The position numbers and the translations under genes were made by a program. Under the pieces are notes generated by a model. That model had not been told where the DNA came from. It made no database searches and saw only the letters and a program-made list of their open reading frames with translations. From NCBI GenBank assembly GCA_013698215.1, contig JACCVJ010000193.1, positions 1 through 18,698 on the forward strand: a DNA stretch of 18,698 nucleotides, read 5' to 3'. Below are positions 7,936-14,163 of this stretch, piece by piece (positions within the stretch are counted from its first letter, which is position 1; the number at the start of each line of letters is the position of its first letter). This DNA is from Tatlockia sp. (GTDB taxonomy: Bacteria; Cyanobacteriota; Cyanobacteriia; Cyanobacteriales; Chroococcidiopsidaceae).

Positions 7936-8348
7936 GAATACTCCTGGCATTAATAGCCAATTATTTTGAGCTAAACGGTGATATCTTACTTACTTACTAT
8001 TGGTTCGGGGGAAGGAGAAACAATTTATGTGAGCTATCTTATCGTTCATTTTTGTTTCTGTCTGCTCAATATAATTTTTTTATACTGGCTTGTTGGTAAA
8101 TTGCGACGATTTTTTGTTTGTGCTTTCAAGCAATAAAGTTTTTGGACAAAATCTTTAATTACTGATAATTTACTCCACTTTTTGCCTGACGCTAGACTAC
8201 TACAAATCGTTCCTACCTAACACTATCTGAATGAGCTTATCAAACTTCAGCAATTTTTAATTGGTTACTAATCTATAAGATTGTAACTACTTTGGTAAAT
8301 TAGTCCGCAATAAAATTGTTGACTAATATTTTATATATTATTTGCAAA
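7936..8348. promoter_or_regulatory. Intergenic region between tic22 and tRNA-Pro; hosts the tic22 operon promoter
   Basis: About 410 bp without a convincing protein gene. It must hold the promoter of the minus-strand tic22 unit, although I cannot pick a clear -10/-35 pair. The AGGAG for tic22 lies at its left end (7941-7945). On the plus strand an AAGGAG (8012-8017) is followed by ATG-TGA (8027-8032), a start-stop pair that is probably chance. Two AT-rich hairpins near the right end (8264-8287 and 8299-8327) lie just downstream of tRNA-Pro. Confidence 0.45.
8299..8327 (-). terminator. Hairpin downstream of tRNA-Pro, possible terminator
   Basis: ATTAGTC (8299-8305) pairs with GACTAAT (8321-8327), and inside it CAAT (8308-8311) pairs with ATTG (8315-8318). 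The structure begins about 20 bases past the 3' end of the tRNA. A second, bulged hairpin (GTTAC-T-AATC with GATTGTAAC, 8265-8287) follows further down. Neither has a good T-run on the minus strand, so a role in ending or trimming the tRNA transcript is only suggested. Confidence 0.35.
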
Positions 8349-8422
8349 TCGGGATGACAGGATTTGAACCTGCGACATCCTGCTCCCAAAGCAGGCGCGC
8401 TACCAAGCTGCGCTACATCCCG
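8349..8422 (-). tRNA. trnP-TGG: tRNA-Pro (anticodon TGG)
   Basis: On the minus strand the sequence folds as a complete 74-base cloverleaf. The acceptor stem is CGGGATG with CATCCCG, the D stem GCGC/GCGC, and the anticodon stem CCTGC/GCAGG with loop TTTGGGA, giving anticodon TGG, which reads CCA and other CCN proline codons. The T stem is GCAGG/CCTGT (one G-T pair) with loop TTCAAAT, and the discriminator base is A. The CCA end is not encoded and would be added after transcription. It stands alone between tic22 and the second GNAT gene. Confidence 0.96.
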
Positions 8423-8502
8423 TATTTTAGCTCGTACATTAACTTAACACAGAAGTACAATTATCACAAACTTGCCTCTACTTAAGCAGTAGGTGGGATG
8501 CT

Positions 8503-9036
8503 TTAACTTGGATACCAAAACATTCCTTTAATCCCTTCGGGGTCGGCTGTAAACCCTAAACCGCGATAAAAATCGACAACTTGAGGATCGGCAAATAAAG
8601 TTACATTGCTAATATCTTCGCTTCTAAGTTTTTTGATCATATATTTCATCATTGCTTTGCCTAAACCTTTGCCTTGAAAATCTGGGTGAACGACTACATC
8701 CCAAATAGTGGCATTAAAGGCATGATCGGAAGTGGCACGAGCAAACCCGATCAAGCGTTTTCCCGTTCCGCGCACTTCCCACATTGAGGCAACGAGGAAA
8801 CTAAATTCAATGGCTTTTTTTACCTTACGCAAAGGGCGACGCGACCAACCGACGGCATCGCAAAGTTCTTCTAATTCGTACAGATCGATGTTGCGATCGC
8901 TACTAAACACAATTGTGCGATCGCTATTAGTCGAAAAACCGCTCACAGATTCTAGAGCCGTGTAATCTTCGCCCGACGTTATCTTGGCTTCAGTGGTAGT
9001 TTCAGCACCGTTAAACCAGCTTTTCCAAAAACCCAT
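8503..9036 (-). CDS. GNAT-family N-acetyltransferase, plastid NSI/Ycf52-like
   Basis: This 177-residue protein begins with about 60 residues that lack clear domain features, followed by a GNAT domain. The acetyl-CoA site is visible as TIWDVVVHPDFQGKGLG, with NVTLFADPQVVDFYRGLGF completing the fold. It is the longer of two related GNATs in the window; both share GFARATSD and ATIWDVV. Sequence and length match the cyanobacterial family related to red-algal plastid Ycf52 and the plant chloroplast enzyme NSI, which acetylates proteins in state-transition control and also shows serotonin acetyltransferase activity. The substrate in cyanobacteria is not settled. ATG start; it ends about 80 bp from tRNA-Pro, in the same orientation. 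Confidence 0.88.
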   Translation of the reverse strand: MGFWKSWFNGAETTTEAKITSGEDYTALESVSGFSTNSDRTIVFSSDRNIDLYELEELCDAVGWSRRPLRKVKKAIEFSFLVASMWEVRGTGKRLIGFARATSDHAFNATIWDVVVHPDFQGKGLGKAMMKYMIKKLRSEDISNVTLFADPQVVDFYRGLGFTADPEGIKGMFWYPS

Positions 9037-9303
9037 GCCAACGTGGTTCGATAGTAAAAATTATTTTGCCTATATTAGCTAGGAAAGGTCAAGTTATTAG
9101 CAAAAAGCCAAGCTCGATCTTGGGATAAAAGCAAATCAATAGAAAAGTTAATTTTCCCCTCTAAAAACAAAATAAGCTCCTAGAAGTCAATATACTTTTA
9201 CCTAGCTACCTTAAAACTTTAACACTTTGTTAACGACGTGCTAGACAACGGGGATCGATTTCTTGGCGATTCTAGTGTCACAGAGGGGTGTTAAGGATAA
9301 AAT

Positions 9304-10251
9304 ATGGTTATGGCAACTATTGAAATTTTAGGAATTGAACATAGCTACGAACTGACGGGCTTTGCGTCAAGTTCTCCTACCTTAGTTTTTATCCACGGGT
9401 GGCTACTAAGCCGTGAGTACTGGCAACCTTTAATTGAGTGTTTAGCACCAGATCATCAGTGTTTAGCTTACGATTTGCGCGGATTTGGTCAATCTTTAGG
9501 CAAATTAACGTCAATAACTGATGCTCCTGTCGTTAATCCATTCTTGAATAGTGCTGTAAACAAGACTGAAAATGCCACGGATTCACGCTCAAATAACCCC
9601 CAGAATTTTTCTAATTGCTATACGGCGGCAGCTTACGCAGAGGATTTAGTTGTTCTCTTAAAAACATTGAATATTAGTAGTGCATGGCTAATTGGTCACT
9701 CTTTAGGGGCAACGGTAGCGCTACTAGCTGCCGAACTTCGCAGTACCCAAATAGAAGGCATAATCTGTATCAATGCTGGAGGGGGAGTGTACCTCAAAGA
9801 AGCCTTTGAGCAGTTTCGCGCGGCGGGTCAGCAGTTAGTAAAAATTCGTCCCCGTTGGCTTTGTTACTTACCTTTAATTGATTTAATATTTACCCGCGCT
9901 AATGTAGTTAATCCTATAGCCCGCCAATGGGGTCGCCAAAGAGTAATTGATTTTGTTATGGCTGATCCTGAAGCCGCTTTAGGAACCCTTCTAGACTCGA
10001 CCACCGAGGAAGAAGTAAACCGATTACCGTCGCTAGTTTCTCAGTTGTCCCAGCCTGTCTATTTCTTCGCCGGACAGCAAGACAAGATTATGGAGCCTAA
10101 ATATGTCCGTCATCTGGCAAGCTTTCACCCCTTGTTTCAAAGCGATCGCGGTAATGTATTAGAAATTCCTAACTGCGGACACTTGGCAATGTTGGAACAA
10201 ACAGAAACCGTTGCGACAGAAATTCGGAGTATTTTGGCGCGACATAGTTAA
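9304..10251 (+). CDS. Alpha/beta-fold hydrolase
   Basis: This 315-residue alpha/beta hydrolase has the oxyanion HGW motif (residues 31-33), the nucleophile elbow GHSLG with S133, and probable acid and base D260 (GQQDKI) and H293 (CGHLAML). A polar, Asn/Ser-rich stretch (about 73-104) interrupts the usual spacing between the DLRGFGQS strand and the YAEDL helix and looks like a loop insertion. The cap region (about 165-245) is helical. The substrate cannot be inferred. The start is supported by AAGGA at 9293-9297, six bases before the ATG; a second ATG lies at 9310. Its TAA overlaps the TAA of tsaD on the other strand by 4 bp. Confidence 0.88.
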   Translation: MVMATIEILGIEHSYELTGFASSSPTLVFIHGWLLSREYWQPLIECLAPDHQCLAYDLRGFGQSLGKLTSITDAPVVNPFLNSAVNKTENATDSRSNNPQNFSNCYTAAAYAEDLVVLLKTLNISSAWLIGHSLGATVALLAAELRSTQIEGIICINAGGGVYLKEAFEQFRAAGQQLVKIRPRWLCYLPLIDLIFTRANVVNPIARQWGRQRVIDFVMADPEAALGTLLDSTTEEEVNRLPSLVSQLSQPVYFFAGQQDKIMEPKYVRHLASFHPLFQSDRGNVLEIPNCGHLAMLEQTETVATEIRSILARHS

Positions 10252-11291
10252 GGCTCGTACAATTGCATAACATCCGTTAGTGGTAGACGCGATCGCCCAG
10301 CTAAAGTTATTGGTGATGTATGACCGCGATTGAAGTGTTCCGCCGCCGCACAGCCAATCATTGCTGCATTGTCAGTACAATACTTCATTGGTGGAAATAA
10401 GACGCGCAAGTTATGCTCTTTGGCTGCCGCTTGCAAATGCTGCCTTAGCCCACTATTTGCTGCTACTCCACCACCTACAGCAATAGTATCTAAGCCGAAA
10501 TCCCTAGCGCAGGCAATGGCTCTTTTGGTCAGACTTTGCGCTACAGTCTCTTGAAAACTTGCCGCTATATCCGCTACTGGAAAAACTACATTGTCTTGCT
10601 TGACTTTTTGAACTAGCCGCAATACTGCTGTTTTTAAACCGCTAAAGCTAGAGTCGTAAGGATGAAACTTGCCATTTGCTAAAGAAATTTTGCCTTCAGG
10701 GAGTTTAAAAGCTTGGGGGTTGCCAATTTGAGCCAATTTATCAATCTCTGGTCCTCCGGGATATCCTAATTCCAACAATCGCGCTACTTTATCAAAAGCT
10801 TCTCCCGCCGCATCGTCGCGGGTTTGTCCCAAGGTTTGGTATTCGCCGCAGTCTTTGACATAAATTAAGCTGGTATGACCGCCAGAGACTAGCAAGCTTA
10901 AAAAAGGCGGCTCTAAACTAGGTTCGCTTAAACAATTGGCGTAAATATGTCCTTCTAAATGATGCACCCCGATTAAGGGCAAGTTGTGCAAAATTGCTAA
11001 GGTTTTGGCGGCACAGATACCTACCATTAGCGCTCCCACAAGTCCGGGGGCGCAAGTTACCGCCACAGCATCGATTTTTGTTATTGGTCTTTGGGCCTGT
11101 TCTAAAGCCAAGGCGATCGCGCTATTAATTGTTTCTAAGTGCTGCCGCGATGCTATTTCTGGCACTACCCCGCCATACTGCTTATGGATGGGAATTTGGG
11201 AAGTGACAACACTACTGCAAACTGTGCGATTATTTATTACCGCGACGGCGGTTTCGTCGCAGCTAGTTTCTATGGCTAGAATAGTTGACAT
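10248..11291 (-). CDS. tsaD: tRNA N6-adenosine threonylcarbamoyltransferase TsaD
   Basis: This 347-residue protein is of the Kae1/TsaD/Gcp family. It begins with the ASKHA-type ATP-site strand ILAIETSCDET, carries the metal-binding HHLEGH motif (H111 and H115), SGGHT near residue 136, and a third metal ligand D307 in YCTDNAA. GGGVAANS near 273 is also characteristic. TsaD transfers the threonylcarbamoyl group from TC-AMP (made by TsaC, also in this window) to A37 of tRNA, acting with TsaB and TsaE, which are not seen here. ATG start. Its upstream region (160 bp) is shared with the divergently transcribed psaF. Confidence 0.96.
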   Translation of the reverse strand: MSTILAIETSCDETAVAVINNRTVCSSVVTSQIPIHKQYGGVVPEIASRQHLETINSAIALALEQAQRPITKIDAVAVTCAPGLVGALMVGICAAKTLAILHNLPLIGVHHLEGHIYANCLSEPSLEPPFLSLLVSGGHTSLIYVKDCGEYQTLGQTRDDAAGEAFDKVARLLELGYPGGPEIDKLAQIGNPQAFKLPEGKISLANGKFHPYDSSFSGLKTAVLRLVQKVKQDNVVFPVADIAASFQETVAQSLTKRAIACARDFGLDTIAVGGGVAANSGLRQHLQAAAKEHNLRVLFPPMKYCTDNAAMIGCAAAEHFNRGHTSPITLAGRSRLPLTDVMQLYEP

Positions 11292-11371
11292 TTGGTTGAA
11301 ATTAGCGATTAATTTACTACTTTTTGGGCTGCTATTGGTTGAGAAACTTAAACTTTTATTTACTTAATCTA

Positions 11372-11398
11372 TTGTCGGCTCTCTGGCAAGAGTATGAT
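11372..11398 (+). promoter_or_regulatory. Candidate psaF promoter
   Basis: TTGTCG (11372-11377) and TATGAT (11393-11398) resemble -35 and -10 elements, but the 15 bp spacer is shorter than the usual 16-18. Transcription would start near 11405, leaving an untranslated leader of about 47 bases before psaF. A single GTTACAAA on the minus strand (11428-11435) resembles one half of the RpaB-binding HLR1 element, but I see no second half at the required spacing. Confidence 0.3.
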
Positions 11399-11451
11399 AG
11401 CTTCCAAGTTCTGAAAACTTTATTTGTTTTGTAACAAAGAGAAACAATTTT

Positions 11452-11952
11452 ATGCAACGATTGTTTGCTTTGGTTCTAGTCATTGGTTTCTGGTTTAACT
11501 TTGCGCCTCCAGCCTCAGCTTCGGCGGGAGCCAATCTAGTACCTTGTAGTGAATCACCAGCCTTTCTTCAACGGGCAAAAGATGCCCGTAACACAACGGG
11601 CGACCCCAATTCTGGCGCAAAGCGTTTCGAGCGTTATGCTCAAGCTCAGTGCGGCCCTGAAGGTTTACCCCACTTAATTGTTGATGGTCGTCTCGACCGT
11701 GCTGGGGACTTCATTATTCCTAGCATTCTCTTTCTTTATATTGCTGGTTGGATTGGTTGGGCAGGTCGCTCGTATATCCGAGCGAGCAAAAAAATGGAAG
11801 GTTCTCCCGAAAGTAGGGAAATTATCATTGACGTGCCTTTGGCGCTGCAATGTACCGCAGGAGGTGCTACTTGGCCCTTGGCAGCTACTTCGGAATTTTT
11901 ATCGGGCGAATTATACGCCAAAGATGAAGAAATACCTGTTTCACCACGCTAA
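11452..11952 (+). CDS. psaF: Photosystem I reaction centre subunit III PsaF
   Basis: This 166-residue protein has a signal peptide (hydrophobic 4-18, then Ala-rich APPASASA), giving a mature start near ANLVPC. The lumenal part contains the conserved Cys pair C32 and C67 and the Arg/Lys-rich stretch around residues 41-61. A membrane segment follows (about 86-104, IIPSILFLYIAGWIGW). PsaF sits on the outer edge of photosystem I beside PsaJ and in some organisms helps dock the lumenal donor. psaJ follows after 38 bp, the usual cyanobacterial pairing. ATG start with a purine-rich AAAGAGA about ten bases before it. Confidence 0.97.
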   Translation: MQRLFALVLVIGFWFNFAPPASASAGANLVPCSESPAFLQRAKDARNTTGDPNSGAKRFERYAQAQCGPEGLPHLIVDGRLDRAGDFIIPSILFLYIAGWIGWAGRSYIRASKKMEGSPESREIIIDVPLALQCTAGGATWPLAATSEFLSGELYAKDEEIPVSPR

Positions 11953-11990
11953 TTTAGCTTAACTTATCCGCTTATATTGAGTGTCGATTG

Positions 11991-12140
11991 ATGAAAAATA
12001 AAGAAGACCAAAAAACCTACTTTCTTCAGTATCTTTCTACAGCGCCAGTGCTGGCAGTAGTTTCCGTTTCTATCGCTTTCACTACTTGGGCTGTGTTCAA
12101 TTACATTTTCCCCGATTTGCTTTTCCATCCTATGCCGTAG
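11991..12140 (+). CDS. psaJ: Photosystem I reaction centre subunit IX PsaJ
   Basis: A short 49-residue gene between psaF and psaL. The protein has one membrane helix (about residues 18-40, APVLAVV to FNYIFP) and ends FHPMP. The YFLQYLSTAPV start and the aromatic-rich WAVFNYIFPDLLF end are typical of PsaJ, which lies next to PsaF at the edge of photosystem I. The ATG is 38 bp after the psaF stop, so the two genes are very probably cotranscribed. A long hairpin and an intrinsic terminator follow. Confidence 0.95.
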   Translation: MKNKEDQKTYFLQYLSTAPVLAVVSVSIAFTTWAVFNYIFPDLLFHPMP

Positions 12141-12171
12141 AAGTAGCTTTAATCGCTAGTTCTATGTTTAT

Positions 12172-12214
12172 TAGCTAAATAAATTACTTGTCATTCAAGT
12201 AATTTATTTAGCTA
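12172..12214. repeat. Perfect 19 bp inverted repeat after psaJ
   Basis: The arms at 12172-12190 and 12196-12214 are exact reverse complements (left arm begins TAGCTAAATAAATT, right arm ends TTTATTTAGCTA) around a 5-base loop. It lies 32 bp after psaJ. It is AT-rich and has no T-run after it, so it is more likely an mRNA 3' stabiliser or an RNase processing site than a simple terminator. A conventional terminator follows at 12255. Confidence 0.85.
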
Positions 12215-12254
12215 GTAGCTAATAAAGGTAATTAAGTCATACTTCTAAAGGTGT

Positions 12255-12294
12255 AAACTTGCAATTTTCTTTAGCATAGATTGCGAGTTTTTTT
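12255..12294 (+). terminator. Intrinsic terminator of psaF-psaJ
   Basis: AAACTTGCAAT (12255-12265) pairs with ATTGCGAGTTT (12280-12290), with one G-T pair, around a 14-base loop. A run of T bases (12288-12294) follows directly. This matches an intrinsic terminator on the plus strand and suggests that psaL, starting at 12417, is at least partly transcribed from its own promoter. Confidence 0.75.
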
Positions 12295-12347
12295 AGTGTT
12301 TATTTATCAAAATTAGCTTAATTAATTTTTCTAAAGTTAGCGAGGAA

Positions 12348-12374
12348 AACTGTTATTTAGTTACAGTTAATAAC
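12348..12374. promoter_or_regulatory. Interleaved inverted repeats upstream of psaL
   Basis: AACTGT (12348-12353) with ACAGTT (12363-12368), and GTTATT (12352-12357) with AATAAC (12369-12374), form two interleaved inverted repeats 43-69 bp before the psaL start. GTTACAGT (12360-12367) matches 7 of 8 positions of the half-site consensus of the RpaB element HLR1; the partner 10 bp downstream matches only about 5 of 8. A regulator site is possible but not shown. Confidence 0.3.
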
Positions 12375-12416
12375 CTAAAATAATGCCACTATCATGTTTA
12401 AATACTAAGAGCAAAT

Positions 12417-12938
12417 ATGGCGCAAGCAATAGATGCATCAAAAGATCGCCCCAGCGATCCTAGAAATAAAGAAGTTGTGTTTCCTCCCAACCGCGATCCG
12501 CAGTGGGGAGACTTAGAGACACCAATCAATAATTCTGGTTTGGTTAAATGGTTCATTAATAATCTGCCAGCTTACCGTCAGGGTATAACTACCCAACGCC
12601 GAGGCTTAGAAGCTGGGATGGCTCATGGTTACTGGCTGATTGGCCCTTTTGCCAAACTAGGCCCATTAAGGGATGCTGATATTGCTAATTTAGCTGGGTT
12701 ACTGTCAACTCTAGGCATGGTAGCAATTTCCGCTTTTGCGATCGCCCTTTACGCTAATAGCAATCCTCCCCAACCAGTTGCAAATGTAACAACTGCCAAT
12801 CGAGTACCTGATGCTTTTAAATCTCCCGAAGGTTGGAACAGTTACGCTACTAGCTTTCTAATTGGTGGCGTTGGTGGCGCTGTAGTTGCTTACTTCCTGC
12901 TTGACAATATAGAAGTAATCCAACGGGTGTTTAGTTAA
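12417..12938 (+). CDS. psaL: Photosystem I reaction centre subunit XI PsaL
   Basis: This 173-residue protein has the PsaL pattern: a soluble N-terminus, the conserved PAYRQGITTQRRGLE segment (51-65), and membrane helices near 70-82 (weak), 88-113 and 143-163. PsaL forms the contact surface through which photosystem I monomers join into trimers or tetramers. The loop between the last two helices (about 113-140) is long and proline-containing (NSNPPQP, then VTTANRVPDAF). Extended loops of this kind, together with psaL next to psaF-psaJ, have been reported in cyanobacteria with tetrameric photosystem I; oligomeric state cannot be read from the sequence alone. ATG start; terminator at 12977-13031. 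Confidence 0.97.
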   Translation: MAQAIDASKDRPSDPRNKEVVFPPNRDPQWGDLETPINNSGLVKWFINNLPAYRQGITTQRRGLEAGMAHGYWLIGPFAKLGPLRDADIANLAGLLSTLGMVAISAFAIALYANSNPPQPVANVTTANRVPDAFKSPEGWNSYATSFLIGGVGGAVVAYFLLDNIEVIQRVFS

Positions 12939-12976
12939 TTATCAAAAAGTTCCGCAGATTTTTAATGGGCGGAATT

Positions 12977-13031
12977 AGAGAGTAGGTAAAAAAAGTGAAA
13001 ACTGTAACTTTTTTTGCTCTACTCTTTTTTT
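12977..13031 (+). terminator. Intrinsic terminator of psaL
   Basis: AGAGTAG (12979-12985) pairs with CTACTCT (13019-13025), and after a small internal loop AAAAAAAGT (12988-12996) pairs with ACTTTTTTT (13007-13015), closing a 10-base loop. Seven T bases (13025-13031) end it. It begins 39 bp after psaL and ends 11 bp before the 3' end of the convergent gmk gene. Confidence 0.8.
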
Positions 13032-13041
13032 ATGAAATTAT

Positions 13042-13644
13042 TTAAATTTTTGCACTTGGTAGGATGGCACTTTCGAGTTGATGCAAAGCTGTTTCCAAAT
13101 CATCATTAGTAATTTGCACATCAAATTCGCCAGCCGAGGCAATTTCTATTTGGGCGCGTTTCAAGCGACTATTGATAGCAGAGCTTGAATCCGTCCCGCG
13201 ATCGCGCAAACGTTGCTCTAGGGCGCTAAAAGACGGCGGTAGGATAAAAATCCGCAATGCATCAGGGCAGGAACTAGAAATTTGGTTCGCACCATCAAGC
13301 TCAACTTCTAGTAAAACTGTTTTGCCTTCAGCGATTTGTTGTTCTACAGGCAAACGTGGAGTGCCATAATAATTGCCTGCAAACTCCGCCCATTCTAGCA
13401 GGTGGCGATCGCTAATCATTTTTTCAAAATCGGTGCGACTAACAAAGTAATAATGTTCTCCGTAGGTTTCACCCGGACGCGGCGAACGAGTAGTTGCAGA
13501 AATTGATAAATATATTTCTGGGTGGCGTTGCAAGAGAATTTGCACCAACGTACCTTTACCAACACCGCTAGGGCCAGTTAAAACAATTAACTTTCCCCTA
13601 AACTTGTGTTTATTTGCTTGAGACGTAGAATTAGAAACTTGCAT
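13042..13644 (-). CDS. gmk: Guanylate kinase
   Basis: This protein of about 200 residues phosphorylates GMP to GDP using ATP. The P-loop GPSGVGKGT is at residues 24-32, and the GMP-binding region (SATTRSPRPGE, then GEHYYFVS) and LLEVELDGANQI follow in the expected order. The frame is open to a TTG at 13662, but the ATG at 13644 fits the usual family N-terminus better; neither has a well-spaced Shine-Dalgarno sequence. It lies 50 bp behind the DUF370/RemA-like gene, a pairing also conserved in Bacillus and relatives. It converges with psaL. Confidence 0.95.
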   Translation of the reverse strand: MQVSNSTSQANKHKFRGKLIVLTGPSGVGKGTLVQILLQRHPEIYLSISATTRSPRPGETYGEHYYFVSRTDFEKMISDRHLLEWAEFAGNYYGTPRLPVEQQIAEGKTVLLEVELDGANQISSSCPDALRIFILPPSFSALEQRLRDRGTDSSSAINSRLKRAQIEIASAGEFDVQITNDDLETALHQLESAILPSAKI

Positions 13645-13694
13645 TTCCTGGCACAAATCCAACCTATTTAATTGTAGTATTTACAGCAATCTTG

Positions 13695-13955
13695 CTAATT
13701 ATCTGGCTGTTCGCGGCTGAGTACAAACCGATTTGCCACTGTTTCCGGCTGAATTGCTGACAAAATAACATGACTTGAATCGGTAATAATTACCGCCCTA
13801 GTACGACGACCATAAGTAGCATCAATTAGCTGACCGCGATCGCGGGCATCTGTAATAATACGCTTAATGGGGGCAGATTCGGGACTGACAATGGCAACTA
13901 CTCGGTTAGCAGAAACAATATTACCAAAACCGATATTTATAAGCTGAATATCCAT
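13695..13955 (-). CDS. remA: RemA-like DUF370 family protein
   Basis: This 86-residue protein matches the DUF370 family: it begins MDIQLINIGFGN, has SANRVVAIVSPESAPIKR, then DATYGRRTRAVI and DSSHVILSA. In Bacillus subtilis the homolog RemA is a DNA-binding activator of matrix genes, and its gene is also next to gmk. The cyanobacterial role is not established from this sequence. The frame is open to a TTG at 13985, but the ATG at 13955 begins the conserved domain exactly, so I chose it. Probably cotranscribed with gmk. Confidence 0.85.
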   Translation of the reverse strand: MDIQLINIGFGNIVSANRVVAIVSPESAPIKRIITDARDRGQLIDATYGRRTRAVIITDSSHVILSAIQPETVANRFVLSREQPDN

Positions 13956-13985
13956 GCAAAAATGACGCGACGCGCCGTATAACAA

Positions 13986-14163
13986 GCATTAAAACCTAAC
14001 TTCAATGGTATATACAAAAATGCGCGACTTACAAGCCTAAAAACAGCGAAAAACCTGATTTTTAGGGCATTTAACCCTGTTTTTTGATTTTTCTACCTTT
14101 AGAAATCGCTCAAAAGGTAGATTAGGCACTTAATTTTATTCTCTTAGTTAAAGAAGATTTGTT
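13986..14163. promoter_or_regulatory. Divergent intergenic region between remA and rqcH
   Basis: This AT-rich stretch separates two divergent genes and must hold both promoters, though no clear -10/-35 pair stands out. AGGG (14074-14077) and CCCT (14085-14088) form a very short hairpin followed by a T-run. CTACCTTT (14093-14100) and AAAGGTAG (14113-14120) form an 8 bp stem within the probable rqcH leader. Their function is unknown. Confidence 0.35.

Noticed and set aside
8012..8032. AAGGAG followed by ATG-TGA on the plus strand, a possible start-stop element
   Set aside because: No plus-strand gene follows; the region is upstream of minus-strand tic22 and downstream of tRNA-Pro, so the match is most likely chance.
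10984..11367. 127-codon plus-strand frame within and beyond the start of tsaD
   Set aside because: Its sequence is the antisense of the TsaD N-terminus, with no recognisable domain; TsaD conservation explains the open frame.
11428..11435. GTTACAAA on the minus strand upstream of psaF as an RpaB HLR1 site
   Set aside because: HLR1 needs two half-sites 10 bp apart; only one is present here.
11678..11962. 94-codon frame overlapping psaF in another reading frame
   Set aside because: PsaF is unmistakable in its own frame; the alternative has no start signal and no family resemblance.
12141..13041. A psaI gene next to psaL, as in some cyanobacteria
   Set aside because: I looked on both sides of psaL and found no short frame with the PsaI membrane-helix pattern.
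14074..14094. AGGG/CCCT hairpin with T-run as a terminator
   Set aside because: The stem is only four base pairs and no plus-strand gene lies upstream to be terminated.
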